Shown: positions 28,547-37,488 of the stretch, piece by piece
Numbering within the stretch: position 1 is the stretch's first letter
Layout: the number at the start of each line of letters is the position of its first letter
Source of the DNA: Faecalimonas umbilicata
GTDB lineage: Bacteria; Bacillota; Clostridia; Lachnospirales; Lachnospiraceae
Length of the DNA stretch: 64,000 nucleotides
Assembly (NCBI RefSeq): GCF_004346095.1
Contig: NZ_SLZV01000009.1
Span: forward strand, 1 to 64,000
Direction of reading: 5' to 3'
Translations under genes and position numbers: made by a program
The notes under the pieces: model-generated
The model's database searches: none
What the model saw: only the letters and a program-made list of their open reading frames with translations
Told to the model about the DNA's origin: nothing

Positions 28547-30055
28547 TTATTCATAATAATACGCATTCATAATAGCTTTTGCAACCGGAATCGCCCTTCC
28601 ACCGGTTTGCATCTCATTTCCTTCTACGATCACACTGACAACAAGTTCCGGATCCTCCACATTTGTAAACCCGACAAACCAGGAATGACTCTGACCGTCG
28701 GAACCATATTCTGCAGTCCCTGTCTTCCCGGCAACACTGTAACTTTCTCCAGAAAGCTCCATTCCGGTTCCCTGTGTCACAACCGATGTCATATACTGTG
28801 TCAGAATGGATGCCTCTTCCGCCGTCATCAATTCCTTATAAACGGAAGGTTTGTTCTTTTTCACCGGTGTTCCGGTATAATTCGTCACTTCACTCACAAG
28901 ATAAGGCTTCATCAGTTTTCCGCCATTTGCCACCGCCGATGTGATCAGTGCCATATGATATGGACTGACCTGTGTATCTCCCTGTCCCATGGCAGTCATC
29001 ATCACTTCCGCGCTTGTCGATGTTTCCTCTAAAGAAAAATCACTCTTCCGGTAATCCAACACCGATGGCAACTTAGAATTAAAGAGCAGCTGTTTACATG
29101 TCTTTGCATAGGATTTTCTGTCAAGACTCAATCCAATATTTGCAAATGAGGAGTTACATGAATTGGCAAAAGAAGTATTCAGATCCTGAAATCCATGTGC
29201 GATATGATTAAAACACGGGATCGTAGTACCATCATAAGTAATTTCCCCATAGCAATCATATGTATATGCACCATAGGCCGGCTGCTCCCGGATATATTCC
29301 AGCGCTGTTACTATCTTGAAGATTGAACCCGGAGCATAAGCTCCCTGCATGGCACGGTTTAAAAGAGGACTCTGCTCATTGTCCGCGTTTAAATATTCCC
29401 AGTTGTCTTCAACACTGTTCGGATCAAAGGACGGCTTGGAAACCATCGCCAATATTTTCCCGGTATCCGCCTCCATGACAACAACCGCACCTTTTTCATC
29501 TCCCAATGCATGGTATGCTGTTGTCTGCAGTTTTGCGTCCAGTGTTGTTACAACACTGTCCCCGGTATTTTTTTTCGCCTGAAATTCTTTGATAATCCGC
29601 TCTACAAAAAAAGCATTGGAAGTCAGAAGATCAAAATTTTCTGCAGATTCCAGTCCGCTCTTTCCGTTGACATCATAACCGACTACATGGGCAAATACTT
29701 CGCCATACGGATAGGTACGCATCTCACTTCCATCTTCTGCCACTTCCGTCTTTGCCAGTACCTCTCCATTTCGGTCAAGGATCGAACCTCTCACAACACG
29801 GTCAGAAAATGTATCCTGTCTTGTATTATACGGACTATTAATAATTTTTTCACTCTTCACCACATTAAAATATACAATATATCCCATCAGAACAAGAAAC
29901 AATGTGACAAACAAGTAGGTCACTCTAGCGAATTCTTTGTTTGTAGCTTTCTTCTTTTTTTGTCTTTCTTTTTCTCGTTTCCTTTTGGAACGCTTCCCGT
30001 CTTCTCTCATCTCGTAATTGTCTTGCTTTCTTTCTCTCAATGATCTCTTCCTCAT
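28547..30055 (-). CDS. penicillin-binding transpeptidase (class B PBP), 502 aa
   Basis: Class B PBP that cross-links peptidoglycan with a partner SEDS glycosyltransferase. A very basic N-terminal tail (about 1-42) precedes one membrane anchor (about 44-64), a short dimerisation domain, and the transpeptidase domain (about 185-500). Active-site motifs: SIFK (Ser244), SCN near 314, and KTGTAEY near 447. No PASTA domains. The upstream ftsW/rodA frame overlaps it by 131 bases (86 if the inner ATG at 30010 is used), so the start is uncertain. Whether it is of the elongation, division or sporulation (SpoVD) type cannot be told. Confidence 0.92.
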   Translation of the reverse strand: MRKRSLRERKQDNYEMREDGKRSKRKREKERQKKKKATNKEFARVTYLFVTLFLVLMGYIVYFNVVKSEKIINSPYNTRQDTFSDRVVRGSILDRNGEVLAKTEVAEDGSEMRTYPYGEVFAHVVGYDVNGKSGLESAENFDLLTSNAFFVERIIKEFQAKKNTGDSVVTTLDAKLQTTAYHALGDEKGAVVVMEADTGKILAMVSKPSFDPNSVEDNWEYLNADNEQSPLLNRAMQGAYAPGSIFKIVTALEYIREQPAYGAYTYDCYGEITYDGTTIPCFNHIAHGFQDLNTSFANSCNSSFANIGLSLDRKSYAKTCKQLLFNSKLPSVLDYRKSDFSLEETSTSAEVMMTAMGQGDTQVSPYHMALITSAVANGGKLMKPYLVSEVTNYTGTPVKKNKPSVYKELMTAEEASILTQYMTSVVTQGTGMELSGESYSVAGKTGTAEYGSDGQSHSWFVGFTNVEDPELVVSVIVEGNEMQTGGRAIPVAKAIMNAYYYE

Positions 30056-31349
30056 CTTCTCTTAAAATATACAGTCCCTGAATAATCGCAAACATGATCA
30101 ATGTACTTAAGATAGAACTTCCTCCGTAACTGACAAGCGGAAGTGTCACCCCGGTAGATGGGATAAATTTTGTCACACCGCCGATCGTTAGAAATACCTG
30201 AAAGATATAGCAGGTACCAAGCCCTAACGCTACAAGCTTATAGAATCGGTTTCTCAGCTGCATGGCAATATTCAAAAACATAATATAGCAACTTACACAA
30301 ACAAGGATCAAGCATAGTCCGAAAATCAACCCCAGTTCCTCCACAATCGCAGAAAAAATAAAATCTTCTGCTGCTACCGGTATACTCTCCGGAGATCCCT
30401 GACAAAGTCCCATACCTAACCACCCTCCGGTTCCAATTGCAAACAGCGACTGCGCCACCTGAAAACCTCCGGTTTCATAAGTTGCAAACGGATCTTTCCA
30501 GACAGATACACGAACCTTGATGTGTCGGAACAAATGATAAGCGATCACTGCCGCGCCACTTCCTGCCAGCATTCCTCCGGCCAGATAAAGCGGCTGCTTT
30601 GTCGCCACATAAAGCATGATCAGGTACACAACAAACAAAATCAGAGCAGCCCCCAGATCTGTCGATGCCACAAGAATCAGCACGTGTGCCGCGGCAATTG
30701 CCGTCGTGATCACTACATTTTTAAAGTCTGTCGATTTCCGAAGACTCGCCGCCACAAAAAATACAAACGAAATCTTTACAAACTCCGACGGCTGGATACT
30801 GATCCCTGCAACAGAAAACCCAAGTTTTGCCCCGCCGGATGTCACCGCAAATACCGCAACAAGTGCAAGTGCCGCAAGACCTACGCCTGCATAAATATAA
30901 GTCCATTCCGCCAACGACTTCATCTTTCGTATGACAACCGGAACGATCAGACTTATTATCATCGAGATTCCAACAAAAATAAACTGTTTGATTGCCTTCT
31001 CTGTATTCAAGCGCAAAATCATAATAAAACCGATTGATAAAAGCATACACATGTTGTTGATTACGACTCTTGATACGTTCGGATAAAGAATCGTATACAG
31101 CGCGATCACCGCAAGAAATAAAATCACCTGCGCCAAATAGAAAAATATAATCTCTGTCTTTTCGGTCTTCAGATACATGACCCCATATGCGATCAACTGA
31201 ATGGAAAACATCAGCTTATTCTGTCTTAATAGAATCTGCTGCCTGTCCTCCTCGTATTCATAACGAAATACAGAAAAACAAGAATACGTATATACTGTCA
31301 TCAGAACAATCAACAGATATTTTGAAAATTCAACTATAATATTTACCAA
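29925..31349 (-). CDS. SEDS-family protein FtsW/RodA/SpoVE, 474 aa
   Basis: Polytopic peptidoglycan glycosyltransferase of the SEDS family that pairs with the class B PBP encoded next. About eleven hydrophobic spans; conserved motifs are IQPSEFVKISFVFF (about 186-199), STDLGAALI (about 229-237), AAEDFIFSAIVEELG (about 325-339) and the loop PSTGVTLPLVSYGGSSI (about 395-411). The start is probably TTG 31349, five bases after AGGTG; there is no nearby ATG with a site. The C-terminal tail (about 432-474) is a highly basic cytoplasmic segment whose DNA also encodes the PBP N-terminus in another frame. Confidence 0.92.
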   Translation of the reverse strand: MVNIIVEFSKYLLIVLMTVYTYSCFSVFRYEYEEDRQQILLRQNKLMFSIQLIAYGVMYLKTEKTEIIFFYLAQVILFLAVIALYTILYPNVSRVVINNMCMLLSIGFIMILRLNTEKAIKQFIFVGISMIISLIVPVVIRKMKSLAEWTYIYAGVGLAALALVAVFAVTSGGAKLGFSVAGISIQPSEFVKISFVFFVAASLRKSTDFKNVVITTAIAAAHVLILVASTDLGAALILFVVYLIMLYVATKQPLYLAGGMLAGSGAAVIAYHLFRHIKVRVSVWKDPFATYETGGFQVAQSLFAIGTGGWLGMGLCQGSPESIPVAAEDFIFSAIVEELGLIFGLCLILVCVSCYIMFLNIAMQLRNRFYKLVALGLGTCYIFQVFLTIGGVTKFIPSTGVTLPLVSYGGSSILSTLIMFAIIQGLYILREDEEEIIERKKARQLRDERRREAFQKETRKRKTKKEESYKQRIR

Positions 31350-31357
31350 TGTTTCAC

Positions 31358-33760
31358 CTACTTTATACCCCTTTTAAAATGTCCTCTTGTAAATTCAAAC
31401 GGAAGTTCTCCAATTTCTGCTTTGTTCAGAAATACTTCCTGATAAAGCGCAAGCATCTGCCTTGTCCTTTGCTCATCTTCCAAAGTAAATGCAAGTCTAA
31501 GTGCTGCCGGGGCCAGCCTTTCAATCTCCCTCTTTTGGTCGATCAATACAACCGGCGCAGTGTTATAAATGATATTGTAACACTCTTCACAACAGTTTTT
31601 TACCTGGAATGACTTCTGACAGCGGTCTTTCATAGTAAGAAATCCCGTCTGATGTGCACAGCCCGCCGTTGTCTTCTGCACGCACTGGGCAGATACCATC
31701 ATCGGCAGATATCCATAAATCAACAGCTCCATCCCTTCGCATCCCAACTCCGAGAGTTCATGGCAATTCAATTCCAACGGTGCCGAAAGTTCTGACACAT
31801 ATTTTTTCCAAAATTCCTTCGCATAGTGATTAAACTGATAGATATGGTGATCTGCCACAATTGTCTTCTCATAAGAATGCTCTCGTAAAAACTGAACGGA
31901 TTCCATATTTCGAACAAGCACACCGTCAAACTGCTCCTCAAGCTGCCTATAATTTTTCTCATAGCGCTTTCTTGTCCTATCTCTGAAAATATGAGGCATT
32001 GCAAGAAATACTGTTTTCCCTTTTTCGTGCAAAAAGCTAATAGCCTCATTCATCTTGGCAGATTGTAAGATTCCCGGAAACATATTACAGTCAATATATA
32101 CCCTGGAAATCCATGAAGCCTCGGCAATCGGCTCCAACTGGCATCCCTGTTCCGCATATGCATACATCTCTGCTGTTGCTGCTTCTGGTTGCAAATGCAG
32201 ACTTCTTCCAGTATCCAGTATCTTTGCTTCTCTTCCCCTTTTTTCTTTCTCCACTTCTTCTGAACCGCTTCTTCTATACTGTGACACAATCTTTGCTTCC
32301 AAAGCCTCCAGCCCTTTTCTTCGCAGCTCATTTAACTGCTGCATTGGAAGAAAGACATCTTCTTTCACACAAACCTGAATCTCTTCAAATTGAAATGGCG
32401 TATTTCCTGTCTTTTTCATCTGCTTTTCAATCCGCGCAACATCCAACGGAGAATTCTGCGGGATTTCTGCCACAGCTCCTTCGACTTCCACAGCAATCTG
32501 TTTCCACTGTAATTGTAGTATAGCAGATTTTCCCGGAGAAAGAATTAAATTCCCCTTAATTTTTTCCTGCACTTTTTCTCTAAAAATGTCGTTTTTTATC
32601 TGTGAGAGCAATTTTTCATTCCGCGTACGATACAATGACATCCCGTCACTGATTCTCTGATGCTTATGTGTCACAAAGGAAATTTTCTGTCCTTCTGCCA
32701 CCGCCTGTCCAACTGTATACGTCTCTTTTTTGTCTGGCATCTCCAGAACATCTCCTTTTTCCAATGGACGAAGTGCTTTGGCAGTCACTTGTTTTCCTTG
32801 CTGTTTTAACACTTTCACAGCTTCCACACCCGCATGATTCGGTCTGGACAGCGAGATCATTTCTCTTCCATTTCTCGTGTGATAATATCCCCCGTGAAAC
32901 CCTCCGCGGTTATAAATATCCATCAGCATCTCTTTATCCTTGCGAGATACAGCAAACCCTTTCTTTCCCTGTGTCAGATAAAGATCCGCATATTTGCGGT
33001 ACATCGCAGTAACAGCTGCCACATATTCTGGTTTTTTCATTCTTCCTTCAATTTTAAAAGAATAAATTCCCGCCTCACACAACTCCGGAATGTAATCAAG
33101 CGTACAGATATCTTTAAGGCTCAGAACATAAGACTCTTTCCCACTTTTGCCAACCTTATAAGGCAGACGGCAAGGCTGGGCACACTGCCCCCTGTTCCCG
33201 CTCCTTCCTCCGATCATACTGCTGTACAGACACTGCCCTGAATAGCAATAGCAGAGCGCTCCATGTACGAAACTTTCCACTTCCAGATTTGTCTGTTCCG
33301 TAATCGCCCTCACTTCCTCAAGCTGGAGTTCCCTGGAAGTGACAACCCGCTCCACCCCCTGCTCCTCGAGGAATTTTGCTCCAAGCACATTTGTCACAGT
33401 CATCTGCGTGCTTGCATGAATAGGCAAATTCGGAAAATGCTGCCGCAGAAATGACAGCACACCCAAATCCTGTACGATCACTGCATCCAGCCCCTGCCTG
33501 TAATACGGCTCAATATACTGATACAGTTCATTTTCAATTTCTTTTTCTTTTAAAAGCGTATTCACAGTCATATAAATCTTTCGGTCGTGCAGGTGGACAA
33601 AATCAATCGCCTCCAACATCTGCTCCTCTGAAAAATTATTTGCGAATGCCCGCGCACCAAATTTATTTCCTCCGACATAGACCGCATCTGCTCCTGCTAA
33701 AACAGCTGCCTCCAAACTTTCATAGGATCCTGCCGGTGCCAATATTTCTATTCTTTTCAT
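31358..33760 (-). CDS. U32 family peptidase with DUF3656, 800 aa
   Basis: U32 (collagenase-like) family protein; relatives such as RlhA and TrhP act in RNA hydroxylation rather than proteolysis. The N-terminal U32 domain (about 1-300) has ELLAPAGS-like and QMTVTN motifs and the cysteine cluster ALCYCYSGQCLYS ... GQCAQPCR (about 168-197), a probable Fe-S site. DUF3656 follows (about 360-500), and a C-terminal repeat of U32 character spans about 535-770 with a further Cys pair (NCCEEC). AAAGG precedes the ATG. It lies just after the zapA terminator and nine bases before the SEDS gene. Confidence 0.9.
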   Translation of the reverse strand: MKRIEILAPAGSYESLEAAVLAGADAVYVGGNKFGARAFANNFSEEQMLEAIDFVHLHDRKIYMTVNTLLKEKEIENELYQYIEPYYRQGLDAVIVQDLGVLSFLRQHFPNLPIHASTQMTVTNVLGAKFLEEQGVERVVTSRELQLEEVRAITEQTNLEVESFVHGALCYCYSGQCLYSSMIGGRSGNRGQCAQPCRLPYKVGKSGKESYVLSLKDICTLDYIPELCEAGIYSFKIEGRMKKPEYVAAVTAMYRKYADLYLTQGKKGFAVSRKDKEMLMDIYNRGGFHGGYYHTRNGREMISLSRPNHAGVEAVKVLKQQGKQVTAKALRPLEKGDVLEMPDKKETYTVGQAVAEGQKISFVTHKHQRISDGMSLYRTRNEKLLSQIKNDIFREKVQEKIKGNLILSPGKSAILQLQWKQIAVEVEGAVAEIPQNSPLDVARIEKQMKKTGNTPFQFEEIQVCVKEDVFLPMQQLNELRRKGLEALEAKIVSQYRRSGSEEVEKEKRGREAKILDTGRSLHLQPEAATAEMYAYAEQGCQLEPIAEASWISRVYIDCNMFPGILQSAKMNEAISFLHEKGKTVFLAMPHIFRDRTRKRYEKNYRQLEEQFDGVLVRNMESVQFLREHSYEKTIVADHHIYQFNHYAKEFWKKYVSELSAPLELNCHELSELGCEGMELLIYGYLPMMVSAQCVQKTTAGCAHQTGFLTMKDRCQKSFQVKNCCEECYNIIYNTAPVVLIDQKREIERLAPAALRLAFTLEDEQRTRQMLALYQEVFLNKAEIGELPFEFTRGHFKRGIK

Positions 33761-33778
33761 TTTTCTATCCTTTAAAAA

Positions 33779-33798
33779 AGGCTGTCAGATGACAGCCT
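33779..33798 (-). terminator. terminator of the ruvAB-zapA operon
   Basis: A compact 8-9 bp GC-rich stem (33779-33787 with 33790-33798) overlapping the zapA TAG stop, followed by TTTTTT on the minus strand. The U32 gene begins only about 19 bases on, so read-through or a promoter within zapA must feed it. Confidence 0.8.
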
Positions 33799-34207
33799 AT
33801 TTGTTTCTTGTGTTCATTTCAGTTTCCAGTTTAACAATCTTCATCTGCAAGGCTCTATTCTCTTCCTTCAGATCTTCCATCACTTTCTGTAGATTCTCAA
33901 GCTTGATCTGCTCCGTGATCAGCTCATGCTTCAGATCGTACATCTCTTTGTTCTTCTTTTCAATATCTTCTTCAAATGTATTGCCCAGCTGCTTCGCCTT
34001 AAAGTAATCGTCCGCAATGTTCAACGACAGAAGGATACTTCTAAGTTCTGCGCTTTGTCTGCGATAGTTCTCGCTGCTGGTACATTCTGCAATTTTATGA
34101 TTCAAATAAGTGGATACTTTCTGAAGATATTCTTCACTCTCAAATCCGCCGAGTGTGAAAACTTTTCCACCTATCAAAACTTCTGTATAATTCTTTCCCG
34201 AAGCCAT
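33797..34207 (-). CDS. zapA: cell division protein ZapA, 136 aa
   Basis: Z-ring-associated protein that bundles FtsZ. The N-terminal ZapA domain (NYTEVLIGGKVFTLGGFESEEYL, about 6-28) matches the family, and helical dimerisation region LNIADDYFKAKQL follows near 62-74. A long C-terminal coiled coil (about 75-132) makes it longer than the 80-100 residue Bacillus protein, a form common in Clostridia. AAGGAGG precedes the ATG. Last gene of the ruvA-ruvB-zapA group. Confidence 0.94.
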   Translation of the reverse strand: MASGKNYTEVLIGGKVFTLGGFESEEYLQKVSTYLNHKIAECTSSENYRRQSAELRSILLSLNIADDYFKAKQLGNTFEEDIEKKNKEMYDLKHELITEQIKLENLQKVMEDLKEENRALQMKIVKLETEMNTRNK

Positions 34208-34276
34208 GGAAAACCTCCTTATGCTTTACAATCTTCTTCTCCATTATAAACCATATTTCCAGAAAAACAACTATTT

Positions 34277-35278
34277 TTACTGATTTTTATAGGAAATTCC
34301 CAAATGTGCATATGCCTTGTCCGTGACAATCCTTCCTCTCGGTGTTCTCTGGATGAATCCATTTTTTAAAAGGTATGGCTCGCAGACATCCTCGATAGTA
34401 CCCGAATCCTCACCGATCGATGCCGCAAGTGTTTCCAGTCCAACCGGTCCTCCCTGAAACTTCTCGATCATTGCAAGCAAAAGATTCCGATCCACATGAT
34501 CAAGCCCATAACGATCCACATCCAGAAGATCCAGTGCATAATTTGCCACTTCTTCCGTAATCCGTCCATCGTACTTGACCTGCGCGAAATCTCTCACCCG
34601 CTTTAACAGACGATTCGCCAGACGCGGGGTTCCCCTGGAACGCTTTGCAAGCTCTAATGCACCTTTTGCATCAATCTCCACGCCAAGTACATCCGCCGAG
34701 CGCATGATGATCGTCCGCAGCTCTTCTTCTGTGTAAAATTCCAATCTTTGTACAACTCCAAAACGATCCCGCAGCGGCGCCGTAAGCATCCCTGCCCGCG
34801 TTGTCGCTCCAACCAATGTAAAATGAGGAAGATCTAGGCGGATGGAACGTGCCCCCGCCCCTTTTCCGATCATAATGTCGATCACATAATCTTCCATCGC
34901 CGGGTAGAGTACCTCCTCTACCTGTCTGTTCAGACGATGGATCTCATCCACAAACAAAACATCTCCTTCTTGGAGATTATTTAAAATTGCTGCCATCTCC
35001 CCGGGTTTTTCAATCGCCGGACCAGACGTGATCTTTACATTGACTTCCATCTCATTTGCAATGATTCCGGCAAGAGTCGTCTTCCCAAGTCCCGGAGGAC
35101 CATAGAACAACACATGATCCAGAGATTCTCCTCTTGCCTTTGCAGCCTCAATATAAATCTTCAGCGTCTCTTTCGCCTTCTCCTGCCCAATATAATCTTT
35201 TAGGAGAGTCGGTCTTAAATGACTTTCAATCTTTACATCTTCTTCCAGATTCTCTGTTGTAATAATTCTCTTTGCCAT
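34277..35278 (-). CDS. ruvB: Holliday junction branch migration helicase RuvB, 333 aa
   Basis: AAA+ hexameric motor that drives branch migration with RuvA. RuvB-specific start ([14 protein letters not shown], about 21-34), Walker [12 protein letters not shown] near 64, Walker [19 protein letters not shown] near 108, sensor [11 protein letters not shown] near 155, and the C-terminal winged helix ending RTPRGR near 313. Length is standard. It follows ruvA by 15 bases. Confidence 0.98.
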   Translation of the reverse strand: MAKRIITTENLEEDVKIESHLRPTLLKDYIGQEKAKETLKIYIEAAKARGESLDHVLFYGPPGLGKTTLAGIIANEMEVNVKITSGPAIEKPGEMAAILNNLQEGDVLFVDEIHRLNRQVEEVLYPAMEDYVIDIMIGKGAGARSIRLDLPHFTLVGATTRAGMLTAPLRDRFGVVQRLEFYTEEELRTIIMRSADVLGVEIDAKGALELAKRSRGTPRLANRLLKRVRDFAQVKYDGRITEEVANYALDLLDVDRYGLDHVDRNLLLAMIEKFQGGPVGLETLAASIGEDSGTIEDVCEPYLLKNGFIQRTPRGRIVTDKAYAHLGISYKNQ

Positions 35279-35293
35279 ATCTGTCCTTGTCCT

Positions 35294-35896
35294 TTAAAAT
35301 ACCATAAATTTTAACGATTGTTTCAATAGTTCTTCTACAGTCATCGTCTCTGTCATCGGAACTTTCTTGACCGCCTTCAGGCTTTCTGCACTGCCATAGC
35401 CAAGTGCCACAAGCGCCTGCACCGCTTCCGACTGCATATCCGCTCCTCCTGATGGGACTGACATCACTTCCTCTTCTTTTGTCAATACATCATCAATGTT
35501 CAACTTGTCTTTTAGTTCGATGATCAGCTTCTCAGCCGTCTTCTTTCCGATTCCCGGAGCCGCTGAGATTGCTTTAACATCCCCGGCCAGCACCGCAAAC
35601 CGCAAGTCATCCGGTGTCATCTTCGATAAAATATTCAAGCCTCCTTTCGGCCCAATTCCATTCACTCCGATCAAAAGCCGAAAAACTTTTAAATCATCTT
35701 TTGTCAGAAACCCAAACAACTGCATGGCATCCTCACGCACGTTCAGATAAGTATGGATCTTCACTTCACTCCCTATCGGAGGCAACATCGTCATTGCCTG
35801 CCCCGGCATGAAGATCCCATATCCAATCCCCTGCACTTCTACTACGACCTGTTCTTCACCGACCGCAGCCAGTTCTCCTTTAATATATGAAATCAT
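35294..35896 (-). CDS. ruvA: Holliday junction DNA helicase RuvA, 200 aa
   Basis: Tetrameric junction-binding protein that loads RuvB. Domain I OB fold (MISYIKGELAAVGEEQVVV), helix-hairpin-helix pairs LLIGVNGIGPKGGLNILSK (about 75-93) and AAPGIGKKTAEKLIIELK (about 112-129), and the mobile domain III (about 155-200) are all present. The ATG overlaps the stop of the Gx transporter gene by four bases (ATGA), tying it to that operon. Confidence 0.98.
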   Translation of the reverse strand: MISYIKGELAAVGEEQVVVEVQGIGYGIFMPGQAMTMLPPIGSEVKIHTYLNVREDAMQLFGFLTKDDLKVFRLLIGVNGIGPKGGLNILSKMTPDDLRFAVLAGDVKAISAAPGIGKKTAEKLIIELKDKLNIDDVLTKEEEVMSVPSGGADMQSEAVQALVALGYGSAESLKAVKKVPMTETMTVEELLKQSLKFMVF

Positions 35897-36429
35897 CTCG
35901 TCTGTCCTTTCTGTAAATATCGCTGTAATCTCTGTACGAGTAGCCCGATCACTGCTCCGGTGAGTATTCCGGCTGTCAACAGCACCGGCATATAATAGGA
36001 AATACTCAAACTTTCCACCACCAGCATCGCAACAAGAAGCTGTCCGATATTATGAAACACTCCACCGGCAATACTGACACCTATCACACTGAAGCTTCCT
36101 CTCTTCTTCAAAAGATGCATAATTAAAATACTAAAACAACTTCCGGCAATACTATAAAAAATAGCAAACAGATTCCCAAACAGAAAGCCTGTCAAAATAT
36201 TTCGAAGAATCGCCAACACAAAGGCCTCCTTCGTCCCGGCATAGTAAAGCGCTGTCACTGTGACAATATTTGCCAGTCCAAGCTTGATGCCCGGGATTCC
36301 GAAAGAAATCGGAATCAAAGTTTCCACATAACTAAAAATCAATGACAACGCCAGAAACATCCCAAAATAAGCTGATTGTCTGCCCCAGTCCTTCCGATGC
36401 TTCTGATTTCTATCCTGCAACTGCATCAT
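35893..36429 (-). CDS. Gx transporter family protein (heptaprenyl-diphosphate synthase component I-like), 178 aa
   Basis: Integral membrane protein with about five spans, of the family once named heptaprenyl diphosphate synthase component I and now called Gx transporter. The family run IPISFGIPGIKLGLANIVTV (about 41-60) and NILTGFLFGNLFAIFYSIAG (about 81-100) are conspicuous, resembling the S component of ECF transporters. Start ATG 36429 (AAGGAA upstream) overlaps the upstream NusG-domain gene by 20 bases. The pairing of these two genes is conserved in Lachnospiraceae. Substrate unknown; quinone or isoprenoid use is not implied by the sequence. Confidence 0.87.
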   Translation of the reverse strand: MMQLQDRNQKHRKDWGRQSAYFGMFLALSLIFSYVETLIPISFGIPGIKLGLANIVTVTALYYAGTKEAFVLAILRNILTGFLFGNLFAIFYSIAGSCFSILIMHLLKKRGSFSVIGVSIAGGVFHNIGQLLVAMLVVESLSISYYMPVLLTAGILTGAVIGLLVQRLQRYLQKGQTR

Positions 36430-36784
36430 TTTCCTTACTTCCTTCATCCGCTCTGTCTACAATCTCCAAAATCACCTTGTTCGGAAGACAGATAATACTC
36501 TCACGATTCTTTGAAATCTTCGGATGTGCAGCACAAATCTGATCCGGACAATCTGCCCAGATCATCTCCACTTGCCCATCCTGAATTTTTACCCGGTTAT
36601 GTTCTCCAATTGCAATCTCCGCATCTTCCTCCAGACTGACTTCCCGAAAAACTTCTCCGTCTACTTTTATTCTCAAATATTTTTCTGCATCCTTTCCTCT
36701 TCTTTCCGTGAAACAATTCCCCACCAGAAAGAAAAGTGCAGCGATCAAAACAGTTCCTGCCAGGATCCAGTCATTCTTTTTCAT
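36410..36784 (-). CDS. NusG domain II-containing protein, 124 aa
   Basis: Small extracytoplasmic protein with an N-terminal membrane anchor (about 6-23) and a NusG domain II beta fold (about 38-112). The family-typical pair of cysteines is DCPDQICA (about 77-84), followed by a C-terminal acidic tail. The start is placed at ATG 36784 because the likely promoter -10 lies over an upstream in-frame ATG, which rules out longer forms. It is the first gene of the operon with the Gx transporter, ruvA, ruvB and zapA. Function unknown; often linked in genomes to Rnf/FMN-related genes. Confidence 0.85.
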   Translation of the reverse strand: MKKNDWILAGTVLIAALFFLVGNCFTERRGKDAEKYLRIKVDGEVFREVSLEEDAEIAIGEHNRVKIQDGQVEMIWADCPDQICAAHPKISKNRESIICLPNKVILEIVDRADEGSKENDAVAG

Positions 36785-36836
36785 CCTATCACGATTCCTC
36801 TCTGATCTTTTCTGTCCATTCATTTCGGTACTACTC

Positions 36837-36865
36837 ATTCTATCACAACCAATGATCGGATGCAA
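36837..36865 (-). promoter_or_regulatory. sigma-A promoter of the NusGII-Gx-ruvAB-zapA operon
   Basis: Minus strand TTGCAT (36860-36865), 17 bases, TAGAAT (36837-36842) with a TGA extended -10. Transcription would start near 36830. Confidence 0.55.
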
Positions 36866-36972
36866 CCACATGTTCGATTTCATGTGAATTGTATCAGCCT
36901 GCAATATCGTATTCTCATGCGAAACGTGTTTTCTACTGCACAGGATTCCATAGGCGTTCCCTATACAAAAAA

Positions 36973-37015
36973 TCTCCCAGACATAGATTTCAAAAATTCG
37001 TCTATGTCTGAGAGA
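36973..37015 (-). terminator. terminator after the TAG-interrupted gene
   Basis: A 15-bp stem with one mismatch (36973-36987 with 37001-37015) followed on the minus strand by six T (36967-36972), just past the stop at 37027. Confidence 0.88.
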
Positions 37016-37026
37016 TCTGACGCTAA

Positions 37027-37488
37027 TTAATAATAAAGTGCATTTGACATTGCAATTCCGAACACAACAAAGAATAATGTATAAAGTACAATGACAACTG
37101 CCATCACGATCAACATCGCGCGGCTATAATTTTTCCGGTTGATATTTGTATTGGCACCAAATGCCCAAATAAAATAGAGAACAATTCCTACGCAAGGAAC
37201 TAATCCTGCCAGAATAGTAAGCAACCACTCACCCATAGATAATGGTGCATCTAATGGTTTCTTTCCGGAATTCCCACTATAATTCTGATTATAATTCTGC
37301 TGGTATCCTTGATTATAGTTCATATCATAATTCTGATTATAGTTCTACTGATATGCTCCATTGTTCTCGCCAGAACCATTCTGAGAACCATCACTATAAT
37401 ATCCATAGTTCATCGTCTGCTGATAAGAATTGTCTGCTGCCTCTGCATTCTGATCCTGCTCTGGCATATTACTGAATTTTTCATCCAT
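37027..37488 (-). pseudogene. YN-rich small membrane protein gene broken by an in-frame TAG (CAG to TAG)
   Basis: A strong start (GAGGAGG, then ATG 37488) opens a frame beginning MDEKFSNMPEQDQNAEAADN that is rich in Gln, Asn, Tyr and Gly. At codon 48 it meets TAG (37345-37347), where the surrounding pattern predicts CAG (Gln). The same frame then continues without break to 37027, giving a YNQNY repeat tail, a membrane domain of two spans (about 30-55 and 67-90 of the remaining 98-residue frame, 37027-37323) and a short end. The internal ATG 37323 has no ribosome site. Promoter and terminator look intact, so the mutation may be recent, or the stop may be read through. Confidence 0.75.
37345..37347 (-). 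other. in-frame amber codon
   Basis: Minus-strand TAG, flanked by GCATATCAG upstream and AACTATAATCAG downstream, within a repeated Tyr-Asn-Gln coding pattern. A single C to T change from CAG explains it. Confidence 0.8.

Noticed and set aside
30522-31037. Plus-strand open frame of 171 codons opposite the SEDS gene
   Set aside because: It is antisense to a clear SEDS protein, has no ribosome site, and its product is Cys/His/Arg-rich as expected from reading a hydrophobic gene backwards.
37250-37345. CRISPR-like or tandem repeat array
   Set aside because: The repetition is short Tyr-Asn-Gln coding sequence inside one reading frame, with no spacers or constant repeat length.
37345-37347. Reassigned TAG as a sense codon
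   Set aside because: TAG is used as a normal stop elsewhere in the window (for example zapA, mgsA and ygiQ), so a changed genetic code is unlikely.
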